From Deltaproteobacteria bacterium (lineage in GTDB: Bacteria > Lernaellota > Lernaellaia > JACKCT01): DNA of 64,000 nt. Shown one piece after another: positions 1-9,689 of the stretch. Location: positions 186,001-250,000 of the forward strand of contig JAOSJX010000001.1 of assembly GCA_027493875.1 (NCBI GenBank), read 5' to 3'. Under the pieces are notes generated by a model, which was not told where the DNA came from, ran no database searches, and saw only the letters and a list, made by a program, of their open reading frames with translations. Numbering within the stretch: position 1 is the stretch's first letter; the number at the start of each line of letters is the position of its first letter. The translations under genes were made by a program, and so were the position numbers.

Positions 1-1443
1 TTGACCGGCAGATCGTCGCCGTAGAGAAACTCGAAGTTCGTCTTGTCCTCGCAGGCGTCGATCACCGCGTCGGCCAGGTCCTGGGCGCCCTCACCGCCGT
101 AGCGCCAGTGATGGGAAATCGCGGCGCGGGCGCCGGCTTCCTCGGCGAAGCGCCGGACAAGCTCCAGTTCATTTTTCGTATCCGCCGCAAACGCATTCAC
201 GCACACCACCGGATTGATACCTGCGCGACGCACCGTCGCGATGTGCGCGACGAGATTGTCGAGTCCCTTCTTAAGCAGCGGAAGATTTTCTTCCGTATAC
301 GCCGCGTCGAGCTTGCGCCCGGGTACGACCTTTGGCCCGCCGCCGTGCATCTTGAGGGCGCGGACGGTCGCCACGATCACGGCGCAATGCGGGCGCAATC
401 CCGACATGCGGCATTTGATGTTCCAGAATTTTTCGAATCCGATATCGGCGCCGAAACCGGATTCGGTGACGTGATAATTCGAGAGCTTGAGCGCCAGACG
501 GTCCGCCACGATCGACGATTGCCCGATGGAAATGTTGGCGAAGGGTCCGGCGTGGACGAAAACGGGGGCGCCGGAAATCGACTGCATTAGATTCGGGTTG
601 AAGGCGTCCACGAGCCACGCCGCCATCGCGCCGTCGACTTCGAGATCCGCGGTCGTGACGGGATTTCCCTGGCGGTCATAGGCGACCACGATGCGCCCGA
701 GCATGGCCCTTAGATCGGCGAGGCTCGTCGCCGTCGCCAGGATCGCCATGATTTCCGACGACACCGTAATATCGCACCCGGATTCCATCATGGCCCCGTC
801 GCGCGGGCCGCCGAGGCCGATCACGATGTTCCGCAGCGATTGCGCGCAGAAGTCCATCACCCACCGCAAACGCACGTTACGGTGGTCGATGTCGAGGCGG
901 CGCAAACCACGTTTTTCGAGAAAGGCGTCGTTGTTGAGCGCTTCGTGCTGAATGCGCGACGTGAGCGCCACCATCGCGAGGTTGTGCGCGTTGGCGATCT
1001 TGTCGATATCGCCGGTGAGGCCCAGAGAAAACGGCGCCAGGGGAATCACCTGCGACAACCCGCCGCCCGCCGCGGAGCCTTTTGATGTTGAACGTCGGTC
1101 CGCCGGAAGGCTGGCGAATCGCCGCCGTCGCGCGCCGGCCGCGGTAGGTCAGGCCGTCGAGCAAGCCGACGACCGTCGAACTCTTTCCCTCGCCGAGCGG
1201 CGTGGGCGTGATCGCGGTGACATCGATGTATTTGCCGTCCCGCCAATGGCCGATGCGCGACATGACCGTCGAGTAGTCGACCTTGCCGATGAAGTTGCCG
1301 AAGGGATGCAACTCCGATCCGAACAATCCGAGCTCGTCGCGGATCTGGAAGATCGGCTTCATGAATTTTTCGGAGGCTTCGGCGATCTGCCAGTCCGGTA
1401 GCTGCGTGGGATCGAGAACCGGTCGGCCCCGAGACATCATCAT
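1..1443 (-). CDS. fhs: Formate--tetrahydrofolate ligase, 3' end outside window
   Basis: ATP-dependent formylation of tetrahydrofolate, the entry of formate into the C1 folate pool. Residues 81-90 read [10 protein letters not shown], the P-loop of this family; further on come GGPTFNIK and, after a frame change, GSAAGGG, then a long colinear match down to the window edge (for example GGGPKVV and the C-terminal [12 protein letters not shown]). The frame breaks at the T-run 1080-1083 (A-run on the coding strand): removing one base restores the family sequence. Three consecutive ATG codons start the gene behind a run of six G at about 1449-1455. The family is usually about 560-590 residues, so roughly 80-100 C-terminal residues lie beyond position 1. 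It heads the C1/folate-themed first 10 kb. Confidence 0.92.
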
Positions 1444-1667
1444 AGGCGCCCCCCTTCATACCGCGTGCGCGCGATCAGGCACTCTCGCATCGGACGATCG
1501 GACGGAAACCGTGAGTAAAACGGAGATTCGGCGCGAACGCGGGTTGGTCGGCTTTTGTATTTTTCATCAGCGTCACAAGGAAACAACGGTAACGGGGGCC
1601 GAACCTCCTGAAATCAGGACGTTACGCGCTCCCCGCACGCCGCCGATTATAGGGCTCCCGGCGTGAA

Positions 1668-3216
1668 TTGTCCAATTCCAATACCGCTTCTTTCCCTCGC
1701 TTGACGGGCGACGCCGCGCTGCGCTTTGATGCGCCGAACGCGCATTTTTTCCGGGAGCCGGCCATTAACCACGAGGCGCCGCAGATTCTCCGGCGACATC
1801 CGTATCTGACCGTCACCGCGGTGTTTTGGGCGTCGCGTCTCCTGCTTGTTTTTTTCAACAATGGATTCCCCACCGCCGACGCTTACACCGGTGAGGAACT
1901 CCTCTATTCGACGCTGGCCGCGGAACGCCTTCGCGGTAATCCCTTCGTCGGCCAGATGCTCTATCAGGATTACACGTCCGGCGGCTTCTGGCTTCAGACC
2001 TTTCTCAACGCACCGCTCCTCACCATGCTCGGCTGCGCGCGTTGGGTGACGAAACTCGTTCCCCTCGGTTTCGCCTTTGCCACGCTGATGCTCTTCGTGA
2101 CAACCGCGCGGCGTTTCGCCGGCGAACTCGCGGGATGGATCGTAGCCGGGTTATTGCTCCTCGGAACCCCCGCGACGCTGTCCTACGGCATGGTCGGATT
2201 CGCCAACCACGCCGAGTTGTCGGCGTTTTACGCGGCCGCCCTATTTGCCGCCGCATTTCTGTTGCTGGAGCGCCCTGTGTCGCTCCGCGTGCTTACCGTC
2301 TCCGGCGCGGCATTCGGACTGATCATCGGGCTGGCGATTTTTTATTGTTACGCGGCTTTGAGCCTGTTCCCCTTCGCCGTCGCGCTCGCCGCCGCCGCGG
2401 CCGCGATTCGTTTCCGTTCCATGGGCGCCAAAGCGTTCGCGGCCCCGGCGGCGATCGCCGTGGGCTTCCTCATCGGCATCTCGTCCATCGGGCTTCTCCG
2501 CGGTTCGATCATGCACCGCTACTTCGGCATCTACGGCGGCGGCGCCGTCTGGTGGAGGGCGATGACGGAGGCGATCATCGTGCGCCGCGCCGGCGGCCAG
2601 CCCGTCGCCGCTTCGCAGGTGGTGCTGGATCAACTCCCCGGCGACGACGGGATTCGGAGCGCCGTTCGGATCGTTTTTTCTTGGCATCACCGTCCTTGTC
2701 GCCGGTGCCGCCGCCGTCGCGTTTTTCCGGTCGAAGGCGGCGCGCAAGGAGGCGCCGAACCAAACGCTCGGTCTCGCGGCGATCACCGGCACGGCGGTAT
2801 TGTTCCTGCTTGCTCCGTTCATCACCGGCGGCGTGCCGGGGCTGGACGAGTTTATCGCTACGGACGACGCCTTTCGCGTTCTGCAATACAGCCGTCACAT
2901 GGTTCCGGTCTGGAACATCTCGCTTTTTATCGCCGGGGTCGCGCTGGCCACGGGCATCGCGTCGGAAAAGTATTTGCGCGGTGCCGCTTTTGCCGCGTTC
3001 GCGGTTCTCCTGGCGCTCGGGGGCCTGTCCGTCATTCGAACCGCCGGTCCTTTTCAAAGCGAGGCGCTCGCGTCCTGCCGTTCAAGCTCGCTCACGACGT
3101 GGCTCCACGTGGAAGGCGTCAAGCGTCAAGGGTGGGCCGAAGATCAAGCGTGCCGCGTTGTCGAGGAGCACGCGCTTTCCTCGATCCGTCCGATCGCAAG
3201 GGCGTCTGCTGGATGA
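1668..3216 (+). CDS. Multi-pass membrane protein, GT-C/PMT-like, frameshifted
   Basis: Hydrophobic protein with about nine predicted membrane segments. The N-terminal part has a periplasmic-loop-like segment (ADAYTGEELLYSTLAAERL) after the first helix, reminiscent of GT-C glycosyltransferases of the PMT/GT39 type that use lipid-linked sugars, but I see no decisive motif. The first frame runs to about 2650; from there the hydrophobic sequence continues in another frame (FFLGITVLVAGAAAVAFF) to a stop at 3216, so one indel near 2640-2670 is likely. The TTG start at 1668 has no clear Shine-Dalgarno sequence and is uncertain. It stands alone between divergent fhs and the pab operon. Function unknown. 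Confidence 0.55.
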
Positions 3217-3318
3217 TTCGCGAGCATTCCTCATGCCCGTGTCCGCTCGAATTTTCCAATAATATCAATTAATTGACGTAGTGCCGAGATTCCCGTCTGC
3301 GGTGGCCGATCCGATTTC

Positions 3319-3347
3319 TTGCGTCGACCGGGTATTCGTGCTAGCTA
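3319..3347 (+). promoter_or_regulatory. Candidate sigma-70 promoter of the pab operon
   Basis: TTGCGT (3319-3324), a 17-base spacer and TAGCTA (3342-3347) lie 28 bases before the pabA start. The spacing is ideal; both hexamers match only partly. Inferred from sequence alone. Confidence 0.35.
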
Positions 3348-3375
3348 GTCACCTCGATTTGCGCGGGGGACAGGA

Positions 3376-3966
3376 TTGGTCCGAATTCTGGTCATCGACA
3401 ACTACGATTCCTTCACCTTCAATCTGGTGCAGTACCTGGGGGTGCTGGGAGCCGAGGTCCGTGTCGAACGCAACGACCGCATCTCCCTCGATGACGCCCT
3501 CGCGACCGGCGCCGACCGCATCGTCATCTCGCCCGGCCCCGGCGGCCCGTTGGAGGCGGGGATCTCGAACGACCTCATTCTCGCCGCCGCGGGACGCATC
3601 CCCGTCTTCGGCGTCTGCCTGGGCCAGCAGTGCCTCGCGCACGCTTTCGGCGGTCGCGTCGTGCACGCGCCGGAAGTGCGCCATGGGAAAACATCGACCG
3701 TTCACAACGACGGCTTCGGCGTTTTTCATCGCCTGCCGCGGTATTTCACCGCCGCGCGCTACCATTCACTGATCGTGGACCGCGCGACGTTGCCGGATTG
3801 CTTCGAGGTCTCCGCGTTCACCGACGACGGCCTCGTGATGGGGTTGCGGCATAAAACGCATGCGCTCGAAGGCGTCCAGTTCCATCCCGAATCCTTCATG
3901 ACAACGCACGGCCTGGACCTCATGCGCAACGTCGTCGAAGGCCGCATCGGCCGGAGCGCGCCGTGA
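3376..3966 (+). CDS. pabA: Aminodeoxychorismate synthase glutaminase subunit
   Basis: Class I glutamine amidotransferase that supplies ammonia to PabB for 4-amino-4-deoxychorismate, the p-aminobenzoate branch of folate synthesis. N-terminal ILVIDNYDSFTFNLVQYL is the TrpG/PabA hallmark. The nucleophile is Cys81 in GVCLGQQ, with His170 and Glu172 in FHPES completing the triad; 196 residues is the normal size. A TTG start at 3376 follows GGGGGACAGG at about 3365-3374. The stop overlaps the GTG of pabB by four bases, so the two are translationally coupled. PabA and TrpG are interchangeable by sequence; the assignment rests on the pabB and pabC neighbours. Confidence 0.93.
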   Translation: MVRILVIDNYDSFTFNLVQYLGVLGAEVRVERNDRISLDDALATGADRIVISPGPGGPLEAGISNDLILAAAGRIPVFGVCLGQQCLAHAFGGRVVHAPEVRHGKTSTVHNDGFGVFHRLPRYFTAARYHSLIVDRATLPDCFEVSAFTDDGLVMGLRHKTHALEGVQFHPESFMTTHGLDLMRNVVEGRIGRSAP

Positions 3967-5348
3967 GCCGCCGCGTCTTCACCCGAACGCTCGACCGGTG
4001 GCTCGCGCCGCCCGACGCCGCCCGCGCCGTCATCGGCAAAACCCGTCCGGTTCTGCTCGAATCCTCCCAGGTCGGCGGCGCCTTGGGGCGCTATTCCATC
4101 CTCGCGTGGGAACCGGCGGCGGTTTTCGAAGCGCGGGAAACCGGGTGCACGCTTACCGCCGGCGACGAGGAACGAAGTCTTTCCAACAATCCGCTCATCG
4201 CGCTACGTGAAGCCCTCGCCACGCGGGCCGCACCTGAATCCGCGGGCGAACCGCTTCCCTTTCACGGCGGCGCGATCGGCTATTTTTCGTACGATCTCGG
4301 CCGGTCGATCGAGCGCCAACCGGAGCACGCTGAAAACGATCTCCCGCTGCCGCTCTGCCTGCTCGGCTTTTACGACCGGGCGGTGATCTTCGATCATTTT
4401 CAGCAGCGTGTTGTTCTCGTCGCGCAATCGGATGGCGACGGAGCGGACGCGTCGTTTGATGTGATGACACGCGATTTGCTTGCACCGGCGCCCGCTACCG
4501 AAACCGGCGATCCACCACTCGAAACGCCGATCAGCGCGCCGGATCGCGCGGGGTACGAACAGAGCGTCCGCCGGGCGCTCGGGCATATTCGCGACGGCGA
4601 TATCTATCAGGTCAATCTTTGCCGTCGTCTCGACGGACCGCTTCATCTTTCACCCTTCGCGTTGTACGAGCGCGTGCGACGTTTTACCCCGTCGCGCTAC
4701 GGCGCCTATCTGGACGAGGGGGATTTTCAGATCGTGTGCGCCTCGCCGGAACTTTTTCTGCGTCGTTCCGGCGCTAACATGGAAACGCGGCCCATCAAAG
4801 GGACGCGCCGTCGCACCGGCGATCCCGATGCCGACGCGGAGGCGCTCGCGGATTTGCTCTCGTCCGAAAAAGACCGCGCCGAACTTTCGATGATCGTGGA
4901 CCTCGAACGCAACGACCTCGGTCGCGTCTGCGACTACGGCACCGTTAAAGTCGGCGATCACGGCTACGTAGACGAACTCCCGTCGGTGTTTCATACGGTC
5001 ACGACGGTCACGGGATCGCTGCGGGCGGGCACGGATATCGTCGATATTCTCCGCGCCACCTTTCCCGGCGGTTCGGTCACCGGCGCCCCGAAAGTTCGCG
5101 CGATGGAGCTGATCGACACCTACGAGCCCGTGCGCCGCGGCCCGTACACCGGCGCCATCGGATGCGTCGCGGACGGCGGCGACTTTTCGCTCAACATGGT
5201 GATCCGTACGATCATCGCCCGCGCCGGCCGCGCTTATCTGCACATCGGGGCGGGCATTGTTGCCGACAGCGACCCGGCAAGCGAATATGAGGAAACCCGC
5301 GACAAGGCGCGCGCGCTGTGCCGCGCGCTCGGCTGGGAGGAGCCGTGA
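3963..5348 (+). CDS. pabB: Aminodeoxychorismate synthase component I
   Basis: Chorismate-binding enzyme that aminates chorismate to 4-amino-4-deoxychorismate. The motif PIKGT at residues 277-281, with Lys279, distinguishes PabB from anthranilate synthase TrpE, which carries PIAGT. Other family blocks are GDIYQVNL (213-220), DLERNDLGRV and GGSVTGAPK. 461 residues, uninterrupted. It starts with GTG inside the pabA stop and ends in a GTGA overlap with pabC, so this is a tight three-gene operon. Confidence 0.95.
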   Translation: MSRRVFTRTLDRWLAPPDAARAVIGKTRPVLLESSQVGGALGRYSILAWEPAAVFEARETGCTLTAGDEERSLSNNPLIALREALATRAAPESAGEPLPFHGGAIGYFSYDLGRSIERQPEHAENDLPLPLCLLGFYDRAVIFDHFQQRVVLVAQSDGDGADASFDVMTRDLLAPAPATETGDPPLETPISAPDRAGYEQSVRRALGHIRDGDIYQVNLCRRLDGPLHLSPFALYERVRRFTPSRYGAYLDEGDFQIVCASPELFLRRSGANMETRPIKGTRRRTGDPDADAEALADLLSSEKDRAELSMIVDLERNDLGRVCDYGTVKVGDHGYVDELPSVFHTVTTVTGSLRAGTDIVDILRATFPGGSVTGAPKVRAMELIDTYEPVRRGPYTGAIGCVADGGDFSLNMVIRTIIARAGRAYLHIGAGIVADSDPASEYEETRDKARALCRALGWEEP

Positions 5349-6190
5349 GTTTCATCTACGTCAACGGCCATTTTCATCCCGGCCATGAAGCGGTGATTCC
5401 GGCGCCGGACCGCGGTTTTCTGCTGGGCCTCGCCGTATTCGAAACGATGCGCGCTTATCAGGGACGCGTTTTTTTACTCGACCGCCACATGGCCCGTATC
5501 GCCGCCGCATTGGATCATCTCCGCATCACCCCGCCGGAGGGCATCGACGGATTGCGCCGGGCGGTGGAGGAATGCGTGCGGCGGAACGGCGGCGGCGACG
5601 GGGTGGTGCGGTTGACCGTTTCACCCGGCCCCGCGCCGGACGAGCGGCGTCCCGCGCCGGAGCCGACGCGCGTCGTATTTTTCGGCCCGCTCGACGTTCC
5701 ACGGCCCGACGTCTACGAGTCCGGCGTTTCCACCTTGACCGCGCCGCATCCTTCGCGCGCGTCACGCCCGAGCGCCGGCATGAAAGCCGCGTCCTATATG
5801 GATCTTTTCCTGATCCGCGAGCGTGCCCGCGCCGAAGGGGCCTATGAAGTCATCCTGTTCGACGACGAACGGCGCGTTGTCGAAGGTTGCGCAACGAATG
5901 TTTTCACCGTGAAGGACGGCGTCCTCCGAACGCCGCCGCCGGCCCGCGGCGGACTCGCGGGCGTCACGCGTGCGTATCTGATTGAGCGCGCACAAGCGTT
6001 GGGCGTCGAGGTGGAAGAGAGCGATATCCGTGAGGCCGACCTGGAAGCGGCGGACGAAATCTTCGTGTCCAACAGCGTCGTCGAACTCATCCACGTCGCG
6101 TTCATGACCGATCTCAATTTCATTAAGAACAAGACGCCGGAGATGACACGGCGCCTTCGCGACGATTACCGCGCCGCGGCGACGGCGTGA
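5345..6190 (+). CDS. pabC: Aminodeoxychorismate lyase (PLP fold type IV)
   Basis: Converts aminodeoxychorismate to p-aminobenzoate and pyruvate using PLP. Start at GTG 5345, overlapping the pabB stop, giving MSFIYVNG and 281 residues. An upstream in-frame start at 5318 would intrude into pabB. Family features are FLLGLAVFETMR near residue 30, the PLP-lysine candidate in AGMKAASYMD, and VVEGCATNVFTV. Branched-chain or D-amino acid aminotransferases share the fold, but the operon argues for PabC. The C-terminal block before MTRRL differs from the usual form. Confidence 0.88.
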   Translation: MSFIYVNGHFHPGHEAVIPAPDRGFLLGLAVFETMRAYQGRVFLLDRHMARIAAALDHLRITPPEGIDGLRRAVEECVRRNGGGDGVVRLTVSPGPAPDERRPAPEPTRVVFFGPLDVPRPDVYESGVSTLTAPHPSRASRPSAGMKAASYMDLFLIRERARAEGAYEVILFDDERRVVEGCATNVFTVKDGVLRTPPPARGGLAGVTRAYLIERAQALGVEVEESDIREADLEAADEIFVSNSVVELIHVAFMTDLNFIKNKTPEMTRRLRDDYRAAATA

Positions 6191-6193
6191 TTC

Positions 6194-7036
6194 CTACCCG
6201 ACGAATTGTTTGATCAGCTCACCGATTTCCGGCGCGCGCGTTTTTTGAAGCGCGTGGCTCGCGCCGTCGTACACATGAAGCTCCGATGACGGAAAAAGCC
6301 CGTTGAGCTCGCGGCCGATCGCCGCTTCGACCAGATGGTCGTCGTCCGCGTAGCACAACAAAACGCGCGCCCGGAGGCGCGGAGCGAGCCGCCTGACGGC
6401 GTCGAAGTTCATACCGGTGACCAGGTCCATGTGCAGCCGCGCCGTCGCGAGATCGAGCTCGCGCGCTCCCGGAAAACCCCGCTTTTCGTATTGCGCGCGC
6501 GTTTCGCGAAGAATGGACTGTTGGAGGATCGGCACGCGCAGCGCCATGGCGATCAGGCGATAGGTCACCGGCGAAAAGCCGTAACCGCGATGCCGGCTCG
6601 CGCCGACACCGGCCACACCGATCACCCGCGTCACCCGCTCCGGATACATCGCGGCGGCTTCGATGACCGCCCCCGCCACCATGGAATGCGCCATGAGGCC
6701 GTAACGCTTCAATTGAAGTTCGCGCGCGAAACGATCGAGAAAATGCGCGCGGTCGCGCTGCGCCGTTCGCGGCCACGCGGCAAAAGGCGTTTCGCCGAAT
6801 CCCGGCATATCGACGCGGATGAGACGGACGGCATCCGTTAGCTGCGGTGCAATGTATCGGTAGTCGCGATGCGAGCCGGGAAGGCCATGCGTGGCGATGA
6901 CCGGAAACGCATCGCGCGGGCCTTCGTCGGCGTACGCGATTTGTTGACCGCCGAGCGCAATCGTCTGCAACGGCGGATCCGACGCCGGCAGGTCGCGCTC
7001 GCCCGGCAACGCGGCGTGACGATGCTCGGGATTCAC
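6194..7036 (-). CDS. Alpha/beta hydrolase
   Basis: Alpha/beta-fold hydrolase of 280 residues. It begins with GTG at 7036, overlapping the panE stop (GTGA); the longer reading from 7090 would overlap panE by 58 bases. The oxyanion-region block HGLPGSHRDYRYIAPQL, the acid candidate in CYADDDHLV and the His in GASHALQK are present. The nucleophile elbow reads AHSMVAG rather than the usual GxSxG, so both flanking glycines are replaced. Substrate unknown. It is the last gene of the panB-folE2-panE operon and converges on pabC with a 3-base gap. Confidence 0.78.
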   Translation of the reverse strand: MNPEHRHAALPGERDLPASDPPLQTIALGGQQIAYADEGPRDAFPVIATHGLPGSHRDYRYIAPQLTDAVRLIRVDMPGFGETPFAAWPRTAQRDRAHFLDRFARELQLKRYGLMAHSMVAGAVIEAAAMYPERVTRVIGVAGVGASRHRGYGFSPVTYRLIAMALRVPILQQSILRETRAQYEKRGFPGARELDLATARLHMDLVTGMNFDAVRRLAPRLRARVLLCYADDDHLVEAAIGRELNGLFPSSELHVYDGASHALQKTRAPEIGELIKQFVG

Positions 7037-7933
7037 AGATCGCCGCCTCGTCGCTCCAGCGCGCGGACAAGGCGCGTCATCACGCGGCAAAGCGGCGTCT
7101 CCACGCCGAGACGTTCGCCTTCACGCACGATCGCGCCGTGAATATAGTCGATTTCCGTCCGGCGGCCGTGCTCCAGGTCGGCGAGCATCGACGAACGGTT
7201 CGGCGCCGTTGAGCGCGCGACACCGGCCACGCGCTCGATCATTATGTCCTCCTCAAACGGCAGACCATCCGCGCGCGCGACGGTCACCGCTTCGCGCACG
7301 ATGTCGCTCAGGAGCGCGCGCGCGTCGTCGTATTCGAGGACCGCGCCGTTTGGAACGTGCAGAACCGCGGAGATGGCGTTGATTCCCGCATTGATGATCA
7401 GTTTTTCCCAAATCAGCGTCTTCGGATCGTCCGCCGTTTCGACCTTGAATCCCGCGCCCTCAAATAGTCCGCGCACGTCCGCGCGCTCCGGTATCTTGGT
7501 CACGCCGCGCCCCCGTATGGCGCACGCGCCCCGGTTCCAAGAGGAGCGCCGCCTCCGTTGTAATACCGGCCAGCGCGCGGTCCGCGCCGACGGCGCCGGC
7601 GATCGTCTCGAGATTGCCGAGCCCGTTCTGCAAGGTCAGCACCGTGGAATCCGGTCCGGCCAACGATCCATGCGCGGCGATCGCCTCCTTGGTGTCGTAG
7701 GCCTTGACGCACATCAGCACGAGATCCCGCGCGCGCTCGCCCGCCGTCCCCGCAACGCATGCGATGCGCGCGGTTCGTTCCTCGCCGCCTTCTTCAAGCG
7801 TCAAACCGTTTTCACGAATGCGCGCGGCGCGCCGCTCGTCGCGCGCGACAAGAAGAACGTCCAAGTCCGCCAACGCGAACCGGGCGGCGAAAAGCGATCC
7901 CAACGCGCCGGCTCCCACGACCGCGACATTCAC
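7033..7933 (-). CDS. panE: 2-dehydropantoate 2-reductase, frameshifted
   Basis: NADPH-dependent reduction of ketopantoate to pantoate, the step after PanB. The Rossmann motif VVGAGALGSLFA is at residues 5-16, and the downstream block LIWEKLIINAGINAISAVL carries the catalytic Lys and Asn of the family. Two reading frames join at the C-run 7510-7514: one base fewer turns ARRDQDT into RGVTKI and restores continuity. GTG start at 7933 overlaps the folE2 stop. Its coupling to panB in one operon supports the pantothenate role. Confidence 0.9.
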
Positions 7934-8712
7934 GGCGTTCCAGCCGGGCGCGCCCACTCGATGAGCGCGTAGTTGTTGTGATTGTGCAGCGATTCCAGGC
8001 TTTCGGACTGAACGGCGAACCACAAAATGTTTTCGTCGCGCGCCAGTTGTTCCGCGACGGCGCGCACGACGTCTTCCTGCGAACGCGGGTTCTCATACGC
8101 CTGAAGCGTCACGTGCCGCTCGTCGGAACGCTTCAGCAGCGAATACAACGGACTCGACGCCGCTTTTTCGATCAGGCCGATCAACTCCTCGATCCAGACG
8201 ATCTTCCGAAAACGCACCGCCGCGGGAGACCACCGCCCGCTGGTTGCGCGAGCCGGGACGCCGGTCGTTTTTGGAATCGGGATGCAGAATCGTGACTGGC
8301 ACCCGCACTTCGACACCCATATCGACCTCCGGGCCTCGCGTCGCCGAAGATGCGGCAGTCGTACCCCATCACGCCGTCCGCCCCGCTGACCGGCGCTTTT
8401 TTCGTTAAAAAAATACGGAAACGAAAAATCCACGTGCGCCGACTCGGCGTCGAACGTCTCGACCAGCTCGCGCAGCAGCCCCGGCAGATTCGTGATCGAC
8501 ACTTCCAGCCGGTGCTTGTTGAGAATTTCCACCATGCGGCTCTCCCGCGCCGTGTCGAGCGGATGCGAAAGCCGCACGGAGATATCCGCGCGCGCGACGG
8601 TCGATTGCGTGCCGCGGGCCTTGTCGAGCAGCGTGATCGGATATTCGATGCCCTTCACGCCGACTTTTTGAACGTCGAGATGCGGGCGGTCCGGCGGGGA
8701 GGTTCGGCTCAT
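7930..8712 (-). CDS. folE2: GTP cyclohydrolase FolE2-type protein, frameshifted, altered metal site
   Basis: Member of the GTP cyclohydrolase IB family (first step of folate synthesis). Start at ATG 8712 behind GGAG. Recognisable blocks: VKGIEYPI, LPGLLRELVETF, KKAPVSGADGVMGYDC, VRFRKIVWIEELIGLIE and HNHNNYALIEW. The frame changes at a T-run near 8403, near 8327 and at GGG near 8222; each fits one extra base. After correction the usual LCPCSK reads LHPDSK and the usual AHNQR reads SRNQR with conserved spacing. Two residues known as metal ligands (Cys147 and His159 in the gonococcal enzyme, from memory) therefore become His and Arg. The protein may be divergent or inactive. Confidence 0.82.
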   Translation of the reverse strand: MSRTSPPDRPHLDVQKVGVKGIEYPITLLDKARGTQSTVARADISVRLSHPLDTARESRMVEILNKHRLEVSITNLPGLLRELVETFDAESAHVDFSFPYFFNEKSAGQRGGRRDGVRLPHLRRREARRSIWVSKCGCQSRFCIPIPKTTGVPARATSGRWSPAAVRFRKIVWIEELIGLIEKAASSPLYSLLKRSDERHVTLQAYENPRSQEDVVRAVAEQLARDENILWFAVQSESLESLHNHNNYALIEWARPAGTP

Positions 8713-8728
8713 GAGGTGCTCCGGGATT

Positions 8729-9586
8729 TTACGACGTGCCGTCCAGCGACGCCCGAAGCGCGCGCAACTCGTCGTCCGGCATCGCAAAGGTGTGCTCCGA
8801 GGACGGGAACGTGCCGGCCCGGACTTCGCCGCAATATTCATCCGCCGCGCGGCGCATTTCCCTCTCGACCTGCGCGAACGCCTTGACGAAACGCGGCATG
8901 TATCGGGCGCGGATGCCGAGGATGTCGTGCGCCACGAGCACCTGCCCGTCGCAGAACGGCCCGGCGCCGATGCCGATCGTCGGCACCGAAAGCTTTTCCG
9001 TGATGATCTGCGCCACCTCGGCCGGCACGCATTCCAGTACCAGCAGAAAAACGCCCGCGTCTTCGAGACCGAGCGCGTGGTCGATCATCACGCGCGCTTT
9101 TTCGGCGGTGTCGCCCTGCACGCGGTAGCCGCCGATCATCCCGGCGGTTTGCGGCGTCAGACCCAGGTGGCCGACGACGGGAAGGCCGGCGCGCACCATG
9201 GCGCGAATCGTGTCCGCCACGGGACCGCCGCCTTCCACCTTAACCGCTTCCGCGCCGCCTTCCTTCATGAAACGCACGCCGTTGCGGATGGCCTCTTCCA
9301 CGCTCACATTGAACGACCCGAACGGCATGTCGCCGATCAGGAGGGCGTGATGCACGCCGCGCCGCACCGCCCGAAGGTGATGAAGCATTTCGTCCATCGT
9401 CACCGGGACCGTGTCCGGGTAACCGAGCATGACATTCGACAACGAATCGCCGACAAGAATCGTATCGACGTCGGCCTCGTCAAAGATGGCCGCGGTGGGA
9501 AAATCGTACGCGGTGAGCATGGTGATCCGCTCACCCGCCCGTTTTTTCTTGGCCAGCGTGGCTAAGCCTATTTTCTTCTTGGACAT
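8729..9586 (-). CDS. panB: 3-methyl-2-oxobutanoate hydroxymethyltransferase
   Basis: Transfers a C1 unit from 5,10-methylene-tetrahydrofolate to alpha-ketoisovalerate, making ketopantoate. Uninterrupted 285-residue protein starting MSKKKIGLATL at ATG 9586 behind GGGGAG. The family blocks are MLTAYDFPTA, ILVGDSLSNVMLGY, VGHLGLTPQ, and the catalytic Glu in LVLECVPAE, followed by IGIGAGPFCDGQVLV. First gene of the operon panB-folE2-panE-hydrolase, in which the later genes overlap or nearly touch. A folate-dependent enzyme next to folE2 and opposite pabABC is a coherent arrangement. Confidence 0.96.
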   Translation of the reverse strand: MSKKKIGLATLAKKKRAGERITMLTAYDFPTAAIFDEADVDTILVGDSLSNVMLGYPDTVPVTMDEMLHHLRAVRRGVHHALLIGDMPFGSFNVSVEEAIRNGVRFMKEGGAEAVKVEGGGPVADTIRAMVRAGLPVVGHLGLTPQTAGMIGGYRVQGDTAEKARVMIDHALGLEDAGVFLLVLECVPAEVAQIITEKLSVPTIGIGAGPFCDGQVLVAHDILGIRARYMPRFVKAFAQVEREMRRAADEYCGEVRAGTFPSSEHTFAMPDDELRALRASLDGTS

Positions 9587-9654
9587 GAAACACTCCCCGG
9601 GCGCCCGCCGGTTCCGGCCGGAGCATCCGGTCCAGACCACGGGGCCGCGACGGG

Positions 9655-9663
9655 TTTATATCA
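9655..9663 (-). promoter_or_regulatory. Candidate extended -10 promoter of panB operon
   Basis: On the minus strand TGATATAAA forms an extended -10 element about 70 bases before the panB ATG. No good -35 is visible at 17 bases. Weak, sequence-only inference. Confidence 0.3.
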
Positions 9664-9689
9664 CACGCAACGCTCGTTGGGGACCGCGC

